A stretch of DNA of 64,000 bases from CAZRDB01 sp964598695. Lineage in GTDB: Bacteria > Armatimonadota > Zipacnadia > UBA1398. A program made the translations under genes and the position numbers. The notes under the pieces were generated by a model. It saw only the letters and a program-made list of their open reading frames with translations. It made no database searches and had not been told where the DNA came from. Position 1 is the stretch's first letter. Each line of letters begins with the position of its first letter. The stretch covers positions 1 through 64,000 of the forward strand of contig CAZRDB010000001.1 in the NCBI GenBank assembly GCA_964598695.1. The letters run 5' to 3'. Positions 26,894 through 35,339 of the stretch are shown here, piece after piece.

Positions 26894-28192
26894 ATGTCGA
26901 CCACCGCGGTTGTGGGGACGCAATGGGGTGACGAGGGCAAGGGCTGTATCATCGATGTGCTCACGGAGCAGGCGGACCTCGTGGTGCGCTACCAGGGCGG
27001 CAGCAACGCCGGCCATACGGTGGTCGTGGGCGAGGAGACCTTCAAACTCCACCTCGTACCGAGTGGGATCCTCCATGCCGGCGTGACCTGCCTCCTGGCC
27101 GACGGCGTTGTCGTCGACCCCCGCGTGCTGTGCGAGGAGATCGAGGGCCTCGAGAAGCGCGGGATCGACGTGAGCGGCCTGTGCGTCAGCGGCGGAGCGC
27201 ACGTCGCGATGCCCTACCACCAGCAGCTCGACCGACTCGAGGAGGCCCAGCGCGGCGCCGCCGCGATCGGCACCACGGCACGCGGGATCGGGCCGGCCTA
27301 TGCCGACAAGGCGCGTCGGACGGGCATCCGCGTCTGGGATCTGCTCGACGACGCCCGTCTGCGCGCGAGCCTCGACCTCGCGCTGCCCCAGGTCAACGCG
27401 CTGCTCGCCCACCTGTACGACGCGCCGCCGGTCACGGCCGACGGCGTCATCGCGGAGCTGCAGCCGTACATCGGCCAGATCCGCCGGCGCGTGGTCGACG
27501 GGCGCCGGGTCGTGCTCGAGGCGTTCGACAAGGGCGTCGAGATCCTCTTCGAGGGTGCGCAGGCGACCTTCCTCGACATCGACTACGGGACGTACCCCTT
27601 CGTGACCAGCTCGCACCCCGTCGCGGGCGGCGCCTGCCTGGGCACCGGACTCGGGCCGCTCGACCTCGACAACGTGGTCGGCGTCGCGAAGGCCTACACG
27701 ACGCGCGTCGGCGCCGGCCCGTTCCCGGCCGAGGCGCCGGAGGCCGAGGCGACCATCCTCCGCGAGGCCGGCCACGAGTACGGCACCACGACGGGGCGGC
27801 CGCGTCGCTGCGGCTGGTTCGATGTTCCCGTCGTGCGGACCGCCGCGCGGCTGAACAGCGTGACCTGCCTGGTTCTCAGCAAGCTCGATGTGCTGGACGG
27901 CTTCGAAACCATCAAGGTCGTCACGGGGTACGAGCTGGATGGCGAGATGCTCGAGTACGTGCCCGGCGACCCGGTCGCCTATGGGCGGTGCCGGCCGGTG
28001 ATCGAGGAGTTCCCCGGCTGGGGACGACCGATCGGGGCGGCGCGGGAGGTCGACGACCTGCCGCGCGAGGCGCTCGACTATGTCGAGACGATCGCGGAGT
28101 TGGTGGACGCGGAGATCGCGGCCGTCTCGGTCGGACCGGAGCGCGACCAGATCGTCTGGCTCGCCGAGTTCGAGGATGAGGACGAGGAGTAG
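26894..28192 (+). CDS. purA: Adenylosuccinate synthetase
   Basis: A 432-residue GTP-dependent enzyme for the first step from IMP to AMP. It has WGDEGKG with the catalytic Asp and P-loop-like turn, GGSNAGHTVV with the catalytic His, GTTARGIGPAYADK and TTTGRPRRCGWFD. ATG 26894 is six bases after GAGGAGG; ATG 26891 directly before it is also possible. The C terminus is unusually acidic. It converges on the antiporter gene with seven bases between the stops. Confidence 0.96.
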   Translation: MSTTAVVGTQWGDEGKGCIIDVLTEQADLVVRYQGGSNAGHTVVVGEETFKLHLVPSGILHAGVTCLLADGVVVDPRVLCEEIEGLEKRGIDVSGLCVSGGAHVAMPYHQQLDRLEEAQRGAAAIGTTARGIGPAYADKARRTGIRVWDLLDDARLRASLDLALPQVNALLAHLYDAPPVTADGVIAELQPYIGQIRRRVVDGRRVVLEAFDKGVEILFEGAQATFLDIDYGTYPFVTSSHPVAGGACLGTGLGPLDLDNVVGVAKAYTTRVGAGPFPAEAPEAEATILREAGHEYGTTTGRPRRCGWFDVPVVRTAARLNSVTCLVLSKLDVLDGFETIKVVTGYELDGEMLEYVPGDPVAYGRCRPVIEEFPGWGRPIGAAREVDDLPREALDYVETIAELVDAEIAAVSVGPERDQIVWLAEFEDEDEE

Positions 28193-28199
28193 TCGCCGC

Positions 28200-30266
28200 T
28201 CAGGCTTCCGGCGCTGTCGCCGGAGGCGGGCTCTCCGGCGCTTCGCTCTCTCCGGAGGGCGCCGGGGAGCCCATGAGCAGCCGCCGTGCGGCCGCGATCG
28301 CGACGGAGTCGCCGGCGACGAGGAGCCGGTCGCCCTCGCGCAGCGCGAGCGAGGGCGAGGGCGCGACGGTGGCGACGCTGTCGCGCTCGAGCGCCACGAC
28401 AAGCGCCCCGGTCGCGCCGCGCAGGTCGAGTGCCGCGAGGTCGTGGCCGATCGCGGCGTGGCCCTCCTCGAGTGTCACCTCGTCGTACCCCACGCTCCCC
28501 AGCACCTCGGCCAGTCGCGCGCGCGGCGGCCCGGTGGGCAGCGCCCCCCGGAACTGCGCGTAGTGGCGCCGACGGAGGGCGTGCTGCTCTCGGTCGATCG
28601 ACGAGGGTGCGCAGCCGTAGGCGTGCAGGAGCATCCCGGTGATGGCGATCGAGGTCTCGAAGTCCTCCGAGGCGACCGCGTTGGCTCCCATCTCGTGCAG
28701 CTCGTCCAGGTCGGCGACGTAGCGGGTTCGGGCGATGATCAAGAGGTCGGCCCGGTGCTGGCGCGCCACCGAGGTGACCAGCCGTGAGGCGGTGGGATCG
28801 GCCGTCGAGATGACGAGCGCCCGGGCGGTTGGGAGCCCCACTTTGCGGAGCGTGTCGACGCGCCCGGCGTCGCCGTAGCGGACATCGTGGCCCTCGGCGC
28901 GCGCGGAGGCGACGGTGAGCGGGTTCAGCTCGAGGGCGACATAGCGCGCGCCGATCGCGCGGAGGCCGCGGGCGATGTTGCGCCCACTGGGTCCGAAGCC
29001 GACGAGGATGACGTGGTCGGCGAGGGACTCCTCCTCCGTCGCGTCCTCGAGGACGGCTTCGGGCCTCCGGCACGCGCTCGCACCCTGCATCCAGAGGGGC
29101 AGGCGGCGAAGATCGAGGCGGCCCGCCACCTTCGTGGCGCCGAGGAAGACGAGGGGGGTGGCGGCCATCGTGACCGCGGCGACCGAGACGATAGCGGCAT
29201 GGGCGGCCGGCTCGAGGAGGCCGCGATCGGCGGCGACCTGGGCAAGGATGTAGGAGAACTCGCCGATCTGGCCGAGGCCGAGGCCGGCGATCAGGGCCGC
29301 GCGGACGTCGAAGCGGAAGGCGAGCGCGAGGACCGCGACGATCAGGCCCTTGCCGAACAGGGTCAGGAGGACGGCGCCGCCGAGCAGGAGCGGCCACCGG
29401 GCCCAGATCGCGGGGTCGACCAGCATCCCGATGGAGACGAAGAACAGGCCGGAGAAGACATCGCGGAGGGGGGCGATCTCCGAGAGCACGTGGTCGGCGT
29501 AGTCCGACTCGGAGACGATCACCCCCGCCAGGAAGGCGCCCAGTTCCAGCGGCACCCCGGCCTCGCCCGTCACGAAGGCCGTGCCGACGGCGATCGCGAC
29601 GATCGTGAGGTTGAGCAGCTCGCGGCTGCGGGTCGCGACGACCCGGTGAAGGAGCCGCGGGACCAGGTACAGCGAGGCGCCGAGGATGGCCGCGAGGAGC
29701 ACGATGGGCTTGCCGACCTGGAGCAGGCGTCCGCCCCAGGTGGCCGACTCCCCGCTGAGGGCCGAGACGATGACCAGCAGGGGGACGACGGCGAGGTCCT
29801 GGGCAAGGAGGATGCCCATGCCGACACGGCCGTGGGGGGCGCCGACCTCGCCGCGCTCTTCGAGAAGCTTGGCGACGAGGGCCGTCGAGCTGAGCGAGAG
29901 GACGAAGCCCACGACGAGTGAGGCGGCAGTGGGCAACCCGAGCAGGTTGCCCGCGGCGAAGCCCAGGAGCGTGCAGAGCACCACCTGGCCCGTGCCGGCG
30001 CCCAGGACCAGACCGCGCATGGAGGCCAGCTCACGGAGCGAGAACCTCAGGCCGGTGGCGAACAGGAGGAAGACGAGGCCGATCTCGGACATGGCGCGCA
30101 TGTTGTCGGCGTTCTCGACAACCGCGAGGGCGGAAGGCCCCATGAGGAAGCCGGCGAGCAGGTAGCCGACCACCGAGGGGAGACCGACGCGCCGGAGGAG
30201 GCAGACCGCGCCGATGGAGACGCCCAGCGACAGAGCGAGGTCGCGGAGCAGCGCATCGCCATGCAT
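28200..30266 (-). CDS. Cation:proton antiporter (CPA2) with RCK domains
   Basis: A 688-residue membrane protein of the KefB/YbaL type that exchanges K+ or Na+ for protons. About twelve helices lie in the first 390 residues, including GYLLAGFLMGPSALAV, FATGLRFSLREL and the AQDLAVVPLLV segment with the transport-site Asp. A cytoplasmic RCK_N follows (HVILVGFGPSGRNIARGL, Rossmann type) and then RCK_C (VTLEEGHAAIGHDLAALDL). The C-terminal tail is Pro/Glu-rich. Ion preference cannot be told. It stands alone between purA and a small secreted protein gene. Confidence 0.92.
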   Translation of the reverse strand: MHGDALLRDLALSLGVSIGAVCLLRRVGLPSVVGYLLAGFLMGPSALAVVENADNMRAMSEIGLVFLLFATGLRFSLRELASMRGLVLGAGTGQVVLCTLLGFAAGNLLGLPTAASLVVGFVLSLSSTALVAKLLEERGEVGAPHGRVGMGILLAQDLAVVPLLVIVSALSGESATWGGRLLQVGKPIVLLAAILGASLYLVPRLLHRVVATRSRELLNLTIVAIAVGTAFVTGEAGVPLELGAFLAGVIVSESDYADHVLSEIAPLRDVFSGLFFVSIGMLVDPAIWARWPLLLGGAVLLTLFGKGLIVAVLALAFRFDVRAALIAGLGLGQIGEFSYILAQVAADRGLLEPAAHAAIVSVAAVTMAATPLVFLGATKVAGRLDLRRLPLWMQGASACRRPEAVLEDATEEESLADHVILVGFGPSGRNIARGLRAIGARYVALELNPLTVASARAEGHDVRYGDAGRVDTLRKVGLPTARALVISTADPTASRLVTSVARQHRADLLIIARTRYVADLDELHEMGANAVASEDFETSIAITGMLLHAYGCAPSSIDREQHALRRRHYAQFRGALPTGPPRARLAEVLGSVGYDEVTLEEGHAAIGHDLAALDLRGATGALVVALERDSVATVAPSPSLALREGDRLLVAGDSVAIAAARRLLMGSPAPSGESEAPESPPPATAPEA

Positions 30267-30331
30267 CGCTCAGTCCGTCCCGGGGCGATGCCCGACCCGG
30301 CCGGACGTCGCCGGCCGGGCCCGGCACGATC

Positions 30332-30715
30332 TCAGTTGATCGTGAAGCTGATGACCTGCGCGGTGGAATCGTACGACGAGCTGCCGCCGAGCTTGCGCGC
30401 GAGTTCGGCGTGGTCGGCACAGGGACGCTCGTTCTTGACGTAGGCGTCCTTGGGGCCGTCGCCGACCTTGAAGCTCGTGCAGGTGCCCTTGCGGCAGATG
30501 GTGATCCGCCCCGCCTGCTTGTCCCACTTGAACTCGGCATCGGCGGCCTTGCAGACCGGCTCGATCTCGACGAACTTCGTCTCGTGGCGCGTGAAGGGCG
30601 CCTCGTTGACCCGGACCGTGTTGCCGTTCACCTTCACCGTGATGGCGGCTGCGAGGGCCATACAGGCCAGCAGGAGCAGCGCGCCCGCCAGGGCGATGTG
30701 TCGCGTGTTCCGCAT
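30332..30715 (-). CDS. Small secreted protein, copper-amine-oxidase-N-like
   Basis: A 127-residue exported protein with a signal peptide (LAGALLLLACMALAAA). The mature part looks like one Cu_amine_oxidN1-type module: TVKVNGNTVRVNEAPF, then FVEIEPVCKAADAEFKWDKQAGRITI, a fold often found in cell-wall-bound proteins of Gram-positive and deep-branching bacteria. Three cysteines could form a disulfide. The module is known mainly as a binding or structural unit, so function is open. Confidence 0.6.
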   Translation of the reverse strand: MRNTRHIALAGALLLLACMALAAAITVKVNGNTVRVNEAPFTRHETKFVEIEPVCKAADAEFKWDKQAGRITICRKGTCTSFKVGDGPKDAYVKNERPCADHAELARKLGGSSSYDSTAQVISFTIN

Positions 30716-30871
30716 CGGAGAGCACTTCCTTCCCGCCCGTCCTCACCTGTGGGTAGGACGTGTCGGACGCTAGGAGGTTTCGCCGTCGGCGGCCAAAGGG
30801 CCTCCGACCGACGCAGGGCCGCGGGGGGGGCCGGCCGAAGCTAGGGCGGGGTGTTCAGGAGGTAGGTTCCC

Positions 30872-31888
30872 ATGCGCGTGCTCGTGGGAGGTGGTTGCGG
30901 GTTCATCGGCTCGCACTTCGTCCGTCTGCTCCTGGCCGAGGAGCCCGATTGCGAGGTCGTGAACCTCGACAAGCTGACCTACGCGGGCAACCCGGCGAAC
31001 GTCGCCGACCTCGCTGGCGACCCGCGGTACCGGTTCGTCCGAGGCGACATCTGCGACCCCGAGGCGGTCGCGGAGGCCCTGCGCGGCTGCTCGGCCGTGG
31101 TCAACTTCGCCGCCGAGACCCATGTCGACCGCTCGGTGCTCGACAGCGAGGCTTTCCTGCGCACCGACGTCCTGGGCGTTCGCGTGCTGCTCGAGGCGGC
31201 GCGGGAGCAGGGGATCGACCGGTTCGTCGCCGTCAGCACCGACGAGGTCTACGGCAGCTTGGCCGACGGGTCGGCCAACGAGCACGCACCGCTGCGGCCC
31301 CGCAACCCGTATTCCGCCAGCAAGGCGGGCGGCGACCTGCTGGCGCTGAGCTACTTCGTCAGCCACGGGCTGCCGGTGCTGGTGACCCGAGCCTGCAACA
31401 ACTACGGCCCCAACCAGTACCCGGAGAAGATGCTGCCGCTGTTCGCGACCAACGCGCTGCTCGGCCTGCCGCTGCCGTTGTACGGCGACGGGATGCAGGT
31501 GCGCGACTGGCTCCACGTGACCGACCACTGCCGCGCGCTGCTGACGGTTCTCCGCGCGGGCGAGCCGGGCTTCATCTACAACATCGGCGCCGGCGAGGAG
31601 CGGACCAACCGCGAGGTGGCCGAGCTGCTGCTCGAGGCGCTCGACAGACCCCTCACGCTGCTGCGCCATGTGGAGGACCGGCCGGGCCACGACCGCCGCT
31701 ACTCGCTGCACGCGGCACGCATCCGCTCGCTGGGGTGGCAGCCCACTGTCCCGTTCGTCGAAGGGATCCGCGGGGCGGCGCTGTGGTACCGCGACCACCC
31801 GGAGTGGTGGGAGCCGATCCGCTCGAGTGGGGACTTCCGCGCCTACTACGAGCGGCAGTACGGCAGCCGGCTCGGCGGGGCTTCGTAG
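30872..31888 (+). CDS. rfbB: dTDP-glucose 4,6-dehydratase
   Basis: A 338-residue extended SDR enzyme that makes dTDP-4-keto-6-deoxyglucose for rhamnose and other deoxysugars. It has GGGCGFIGSHFVRLLL, the LDKLTYAGNPANV loop, FAAETHVDRS, the STDEVYG active site and YSASKAGGD with catalytic Tyr and Lys, then NNYGPNQYPEKMLP. ATG 30872 is preceded by AGGAGG. It is followed 44 bases later by a lipid-carrier sugar-phosphate transferase, fitting surface polysaccharide synthesis. Confidence 0.95.
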   Translation: MRVLVGGGCGFIGSHFVRLLLAEEPDCEVVNLDKLTYAGNPANVADLAGDPRYRFVRGDICDPEAVAEALRGCSAVVNFAAETHVDRSVLDSEAFLRTDVLGVRVLLEAAREQGIDRFVAVSTDEVYGSLADGSANEHAPLRPRNPYSASKAGGDLLALSYFVSHGLPVLVTRACNNYGPNQYPEKMLPLFATNALLGLPLPLYGDGMQVRDWLHVTDHCRALLTVLRAGEPGFIYNIGAGEERTNREVAELLLEALDRPLTLLRHVEDRPGHDRRYSLHAARIRSLGWQPTVPFVEGIRGAALWYRDHPEWWEPIRSSGDFRAYYERQYGSRLGGAS

Positions 31889-31932
31889 GGGGCTCCGGGG
31901 CCGACCGGCCGCACGGGTAGACGGGTGCCACC

Positions 31933-32961
31933 ATGAACTCGGAGTTCCAGGCAGCCTTGCTCGCGGCGGGATGCGCCTGTGCCCTGGCGCCGCTCGTGCG
32001 GGCCCTCGCGCGTCGTGAGCGCATCATCGACCAGCCCGGGGGCCGCAAGCGTCACGCCGAGCCGACGCCGCTGCTGGGCGGCCTCGCGGTGTTCGGGGGG
32101 CTCGCCGTCGCCTTCCTCGCAGTGGGCGCTCCCGTCGGGACCCTGGCGCGCCTCGGCCCGGCGTTCTGCGCCGCCCTGGTCCTGGGCCTGGTCGACGATG
32201 TCCGCGATCTCCCCGCCTACACCAAGCTCGGGGGGCAGGCCCTGGCCGCGTTCCTGGCTCTCCTCGGGGTGCCGGCGATCGCGCCGCCGCTCACGGGCAT
32301 CGCCGCGGTCGACTGCCTCGCCGCCGCGTTGTTCCTGGTTGTGGCGATGAACGCCGTGAACTTCGCCGACACGTTCGACGGCCTCTGCGCGCTCACGGCC
32401 GCCGGGACACTCGGCGTCGCCTGGGCGCTGGCGGCCGGGCCGGAGACGCGGCTCCTCGCGGCCGCGGGGGTCGGCGGCTGCCTCGGATTCCTCCCCTGGA
32501 ACCTCTCGCGCTCCCGCAAGCTCTTCCTGGGCGACACGGGGAGCCTTGCGCTCGGACTGCTCGTCGGCTGCCTCGCGCTCGGTGTGGCGGGCGATTGCGC
32601 CCGCACGGCAAGCCCGTGGGCCGTGGCGCCGCTGCTGGCCGGTGGCCCGCTCCTCGACGCGCTGGCGGTCACGCTCGAGCGCGCGCGGCATCGGCGCCCG
32701 CTGGTCATCGGCGCCCGCGATCACCTCAGCCACCGCCTCGTGGCCGCGGGCCTGCCGGCACGCGCGATGGTCGGCCTGGTCGCGGGGGGCAACCTCGTCT
32801 CCGCGCTGCTGGCCGCCGCGTATGTCGGGCTGGAATCGTCGGCGGCCCGCTGGGGGCTCCTGGCGGCAGTGGGTGCGGCCGCGGCCGGGATCGTCGTGCT
32901 CGCGGGACGCGTGCCGGTGTACGCGGGAGAGCCGGTGGAGGAGGCTCCCGACCCGAGCTGA
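31933..32961 (+). CDS. WecA/TagO-like polyprenyl-phosphate sugar-1-phosphate transferase
   Basis: A 342-residue protein with about ten membrane helices of the MraY/WecA family, which starts surface glycans by loading a sugar phosphate onto undecaprenyl phosphate. It has PTPLLGGLAVFGG, the Mg-binding GLVDDVRDL (DDxxD), NAVNFADTFDGLCA, FLGDTGSLALG and a RDHLSHRL histidine loop. The DTFDG form differs from the common IDGLDG. The C-terminal tail is Pro/Glu-rich. The ribosome site is weak. Confidence 0.88.
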   Translation: MNSEFQAALLAAGCACALAPLVRALARRERIIDQPGGRKRHAEPTPLLGGLAVFGGLAVAFLAVGAPVGTLARLGPAFCAALVLGLVDDVRDLPAYTKLGGQALAAFLALLGVPAIAPPLTGIAAVDCLAAALFLVVAMNAVNFADTFDGLCALTAAGTLGVAWALAAGPETRLLAAAGVGGCLGFLPWNLSRSRKLFLGDTGSLALGLLVGCLALGVAGDCARTASPWAVAPLLAGGPLLDALAVTLERARHRRPLVIGARDHLSHRLVAAGLPARAMVGLVAGGNLVSALLAAAYVGLESSAARWGLLAAVGAAAAGIVVLAGRVPVYAGEPVEEAPDPS

Positions 32962-33063
32962 CGGGAGACGAGTGGCCGGCCGGGCGAGCCGCCGATGCCG
33001 CCGGGCTGGCGTTCGCTGCCGGCCGGCCCCTCATCTCTCCCGCCGTCCGCGGACGACGGCAGC

Positions 33064-33897
33064 CTAGACGCGCCAGCCGGGCCCGTTCTCCCGCATGGCA
33101 CGTTGGTCGTTGGTTCGGGGAAGGGGCGTGACGGCGGGGTCCACGGGCCCCGGAGCGTCCACTCCCGGGGCCTCCGGGAGGTACGGCAGGCTGGGGAGGA
33201 GCTTGGCGCCGCCGTCGAGGAACCCGGTGGTCCCGTTGCCGTTGTGGCGCGGGTCGAAGAATCCGCTGTGGTGCTCGCTCTCGTCGAACAGCAGGACCGT
33301 CTGGCTGGGGGCGAGGAACGAAGCCAGGCGGGCGCCCTGGGCGCGCGGCTCGAAGCAGTAGGAGGGCAGGGTTCCGGCCTCCGGGCACTGGTAGCTGCCA
33401 AGGCCGCGGACGTAGCTCGCGAGCGAGCGGTCCCAGGAGCGGCCGGGCGGAAGCACGTCGGCATGGTCGGAGGCGTAGACGCGCATCGCCGAGGAGACCT
33501 CGCGCACGTTGGAGAGGCAGGTCTGGGCGCGCGACGTGGCGCGCGCGACGGGCAGAAGCGGGCTGACGAGGCCCACCAGCAGGGCGATCAGTGCCGCCGC
33601 GGCGCCCAGCTCGAGCGCGCGGTGAAACCGGGCGTTGCCCACCGATCGTCGTGGCGCGGGCAGGGCCGGGGCCTGGGCCCCGGCCACGACCCGTTCCGCG
33701 AAGCAGGTCGGCACGGGCAACGCGAAGGCCTGCAGGACGCGAGCGCGGTCCTGCTCGACGAGGTCGAGCCATCGCCGGCAGCGCTCGCAGTGGTCGAGGT
33801 GGTCCTCGACCTCCTCGGGACGGTCGTGCTCGCCGTCCGCGTAGAGGGAGATGGGGGTGACCCACTCGTCACAGGGTCGGTTCGGGCTATCCATCAT
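33064..33897 (-). CDS. Anti-sigma factor with a pseudopilin outer domain
   Basis: A 277-residue protein. Residues 1-45 are a zf-HC2 anti-sigma domain (C9; H33-x3-C37-x2-C40). A helix at 96-118 follows, then an outer domain that matches the pseudopilin encoded at 54502-55107: Glu96 stands at the pilin +5 place, the spacing from that Glu to the following CLSN cysteine (C127) is identical in both, ARATSRAQTCLSN mirrors ARERSRQTSCLSN, and an H-x9-DG motif (H218 to D228-G229) closes the domain. The residue at -1 is Phe, so prepilin peptidase should not cut. The two start ATGs (33897, 33894) overlap the sigma gene stop, so the pair is coupled. Likely role: to hold the sigma factor and sense an envelope signal, perhaps related to pilin assembly. 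Confidence 0.85.
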   Translation of the reverse strand: MMDSPNRPCDEWVTPISLYADGEHDRPEEVEDHLDHCERCRRWLDLVEQDRARVLQAFALPVPTCFAERVVAGAQAPALPAPRRSVGNARFHRALELGAAAALIALLVGLVSPLLPVARATSRAQTCLSNVREVSSAMRVYASDHADVLPPGRSWDRSLASYVRGLGSYQCPEAGTLPSYCFEPRAQGARLASFLAPSQTVLLFDESEHHSGFFDPRHNGNGTTGFLDGGAKLLPSLPYLPEAPGVDAPGPVDPAVTPLPRTNDQRAMRENGPGWRV

Positions 33898-34459
33898 ACT
33901 CCGTCCTTCCGGGCGGCTCCCCTTCGAGCAGCTGCCGGAGGCGCTCCCTCGCCCGGCAGCATCGCACACGCACGTTGTTGACCGAGGTGCCGAGGGCGGC
34001 CGCGATCTCCTCGTACTCCATGTCGGCGAGGTAGCGGGCGGCGAGGACCTCTCGGTAGCGCTCGGGGAGTTGGTGCATCACGGCGCGGACGCGCTCGAGT
34101 TCGACCTCGTGGCCGTTGTGCTCGGGCTCGGGCGCCGCGACGTCGGTCTCTTCGTCGAGGGGTACGAACTGGAAGCGCCGCCGCGAGACGTGCTTGCGGC
34201 AGCGGTTGCGCAGGATGCCGAACAGCCACGCGCGGAAGCTGGCGGCGTCACGGAGGTTGCCGAGGGACCGGAATGCCTCGATGAAGGCGTCCTGCGCACA
34301 GTCGACGGCCACCTCGGGATCGCCCAGGATCTGGTGTGCGGAGGCGACCATGGACTGCTGATAGCGCTCCACCAAGCACGTGAAGGCCTCGGCCTGCCCG
34401 GCCAAGGTTCGCCGTACGAGTTCCGCATCAGCCTGAGCGCGCGAGTGCGCGCGAGACAC
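33887..34459 (-). CDS. ECF-type RNA polymerase sigma factor
   Basis: A 190-residue sigma factor with region 2 (AFTCLVERYQQSMVASAHQIL, CAQDAFIEAFRSLGNL, FRAWLFGILRNRCRKHVSRRR) and region 4 (QLPERYREVLAARYLADMEYEEIAAALGTSVNNVRVRCCRARERL). GTG 34459 is chosen although the frame is open further upstream, because AGGAGG stands eight bases before it and the length then fits the family. The last codons overlap the anti-sigma start. It may control its own promoter; I could not find a clear ECF motif upstream. Confidence 0.9.
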   Translation of the reverse strand: MSRAHSRAQADAELVRRTLAGQAEAFTCLVERYQQSMVASAHQILGDPEVAVDCAQDAFIEAFRSLGNLRDAASFRAWLFGILRNRCRKHVSRRRFQFVPLDEETDVAAPEPEHNGHEVELERVRAVMHQLPERYREVLAARYLADMEYEEIAAALGTSVNNVRVRCCRARERLRQLLEGEPPGRTEYDG

Positions 34460-34702
34460 AGTCGCTGCCTCCTGGAGGCGCCGCCCGCGGAGCAAGGAGC
34501 GCGGGCCGGACTCCCCAGCGGGGAATGCCTGCACCAGTGATGCTGCTTCCATTCCCGATCCCTACCCCTTCCGCCTCCCCCGACCGGTGGAACACCTGGG
34601 GGTGCCGCCGGAGCGGGGCGCCATTACAGCCGGGGGCGAGGAATCGAACGGGCCTCGGCGGCTGCCGGGGCCCGGGGAGGAACGCGGGAGGGAGGTGGCT
34701 GG

Positions 34703-35248
34703 TCAGCTCACGATGGAGAAGCCGCCGGATGGCGGCGCGTCCTTGGCGTCGCGCTCCGGCTCCGCCGGCTTGCGGGCGGGTCCGGCCTGCTGGTAGCCCG
34801 TGGGCGCGGGGCCGAGATCGGGCGTGCGCTCCTGGGCGGGGAGCGCGGCCTGCTTGGCGCGGAACTGCTCCTGCGCGTGGATCTCGACGGCCTGTGCCCA
34901 GGCGTCGCGCAGCTCCTGGAGCAGGCCCATGACCTCGCGGATGCGGAGGGCGTCCTTGTGGATGTTGGCCTCGACGAGGCGCAGGTGCATGAACTCGTAC
35001 AGGGCGAGGAGGTTCTCGGCGATCTTGCCGCCGCGCTGCAGGTCGAGGGCCGACATCAGCTCGCAGATGATGTTCTCGGCACGGATGATCGTCTCGTGGG
35101 TCTCGCGGATCCGCTTGTGCTCCAGGTGCTCGAGCGACTCGCCCAGGAACCGGAGGGCGCCGTCGTAGAGCATCACGACGAGCTTGCCCGGCGACGCCGT
35201 CTCGACGGTCGCGTGACGGTAGCGGGAATAGGCCTTGCGCGCGCTCAT
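34703..35248 (-). CDS. fliS: Flagellar export chaperone FliS
   Basis: A 181-residue helical chaperone that holds flagellin for export. It has YSRYRHATVETASPGKLVVMLYDGALRFL, the LMSALDLQRGGKIAENLLALYEFMHLRLVEAN core and an ALRIREVMGLLQELRDAW helix. The C-terminal 40 residues are a Pro/Ala-rich extension beyond the usual 130-residue family length. ATG 35248 has GGAGGA seven bases before it. It follows fliD by 91 bases and probably shares its sigma-28-type promoter. Confidence 0.95.
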   Translation of the reverse strand: MSARKAYSRYRHATVETASPGKLVVMLYDGALRFLGESLEHLEHKRIRETHETIIRAENIICELMSALDLQRGGKIAENLLALYEFMHLRLVEANIHKDALRIREVMGLLQELRDAWAQAVEIHAQEQFRAKQAALPAQERTPDLGPAPTGYQQAGPARKPAEPERDAKDAPPSGGFSIVS

Positions 35249-35339
35249 GGTCACGTCCTCCAGGGGGCGCCCCGACGCGGCTGGGGCACTCTCATCCTTG
35301 GGTATCGGCGAATCGGGCGATTCCCCTTAGCGTCTCGGG

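Noticed and set aside
34630..34660. A GTTCGATTC stretch on the minus strand resembling a tRNA T-loop
   Set aside because: The five bases on each side do not pair, and no acceptor, D or anticodon stem can be drawn. I found no tRNA or rRNA gene in the window.
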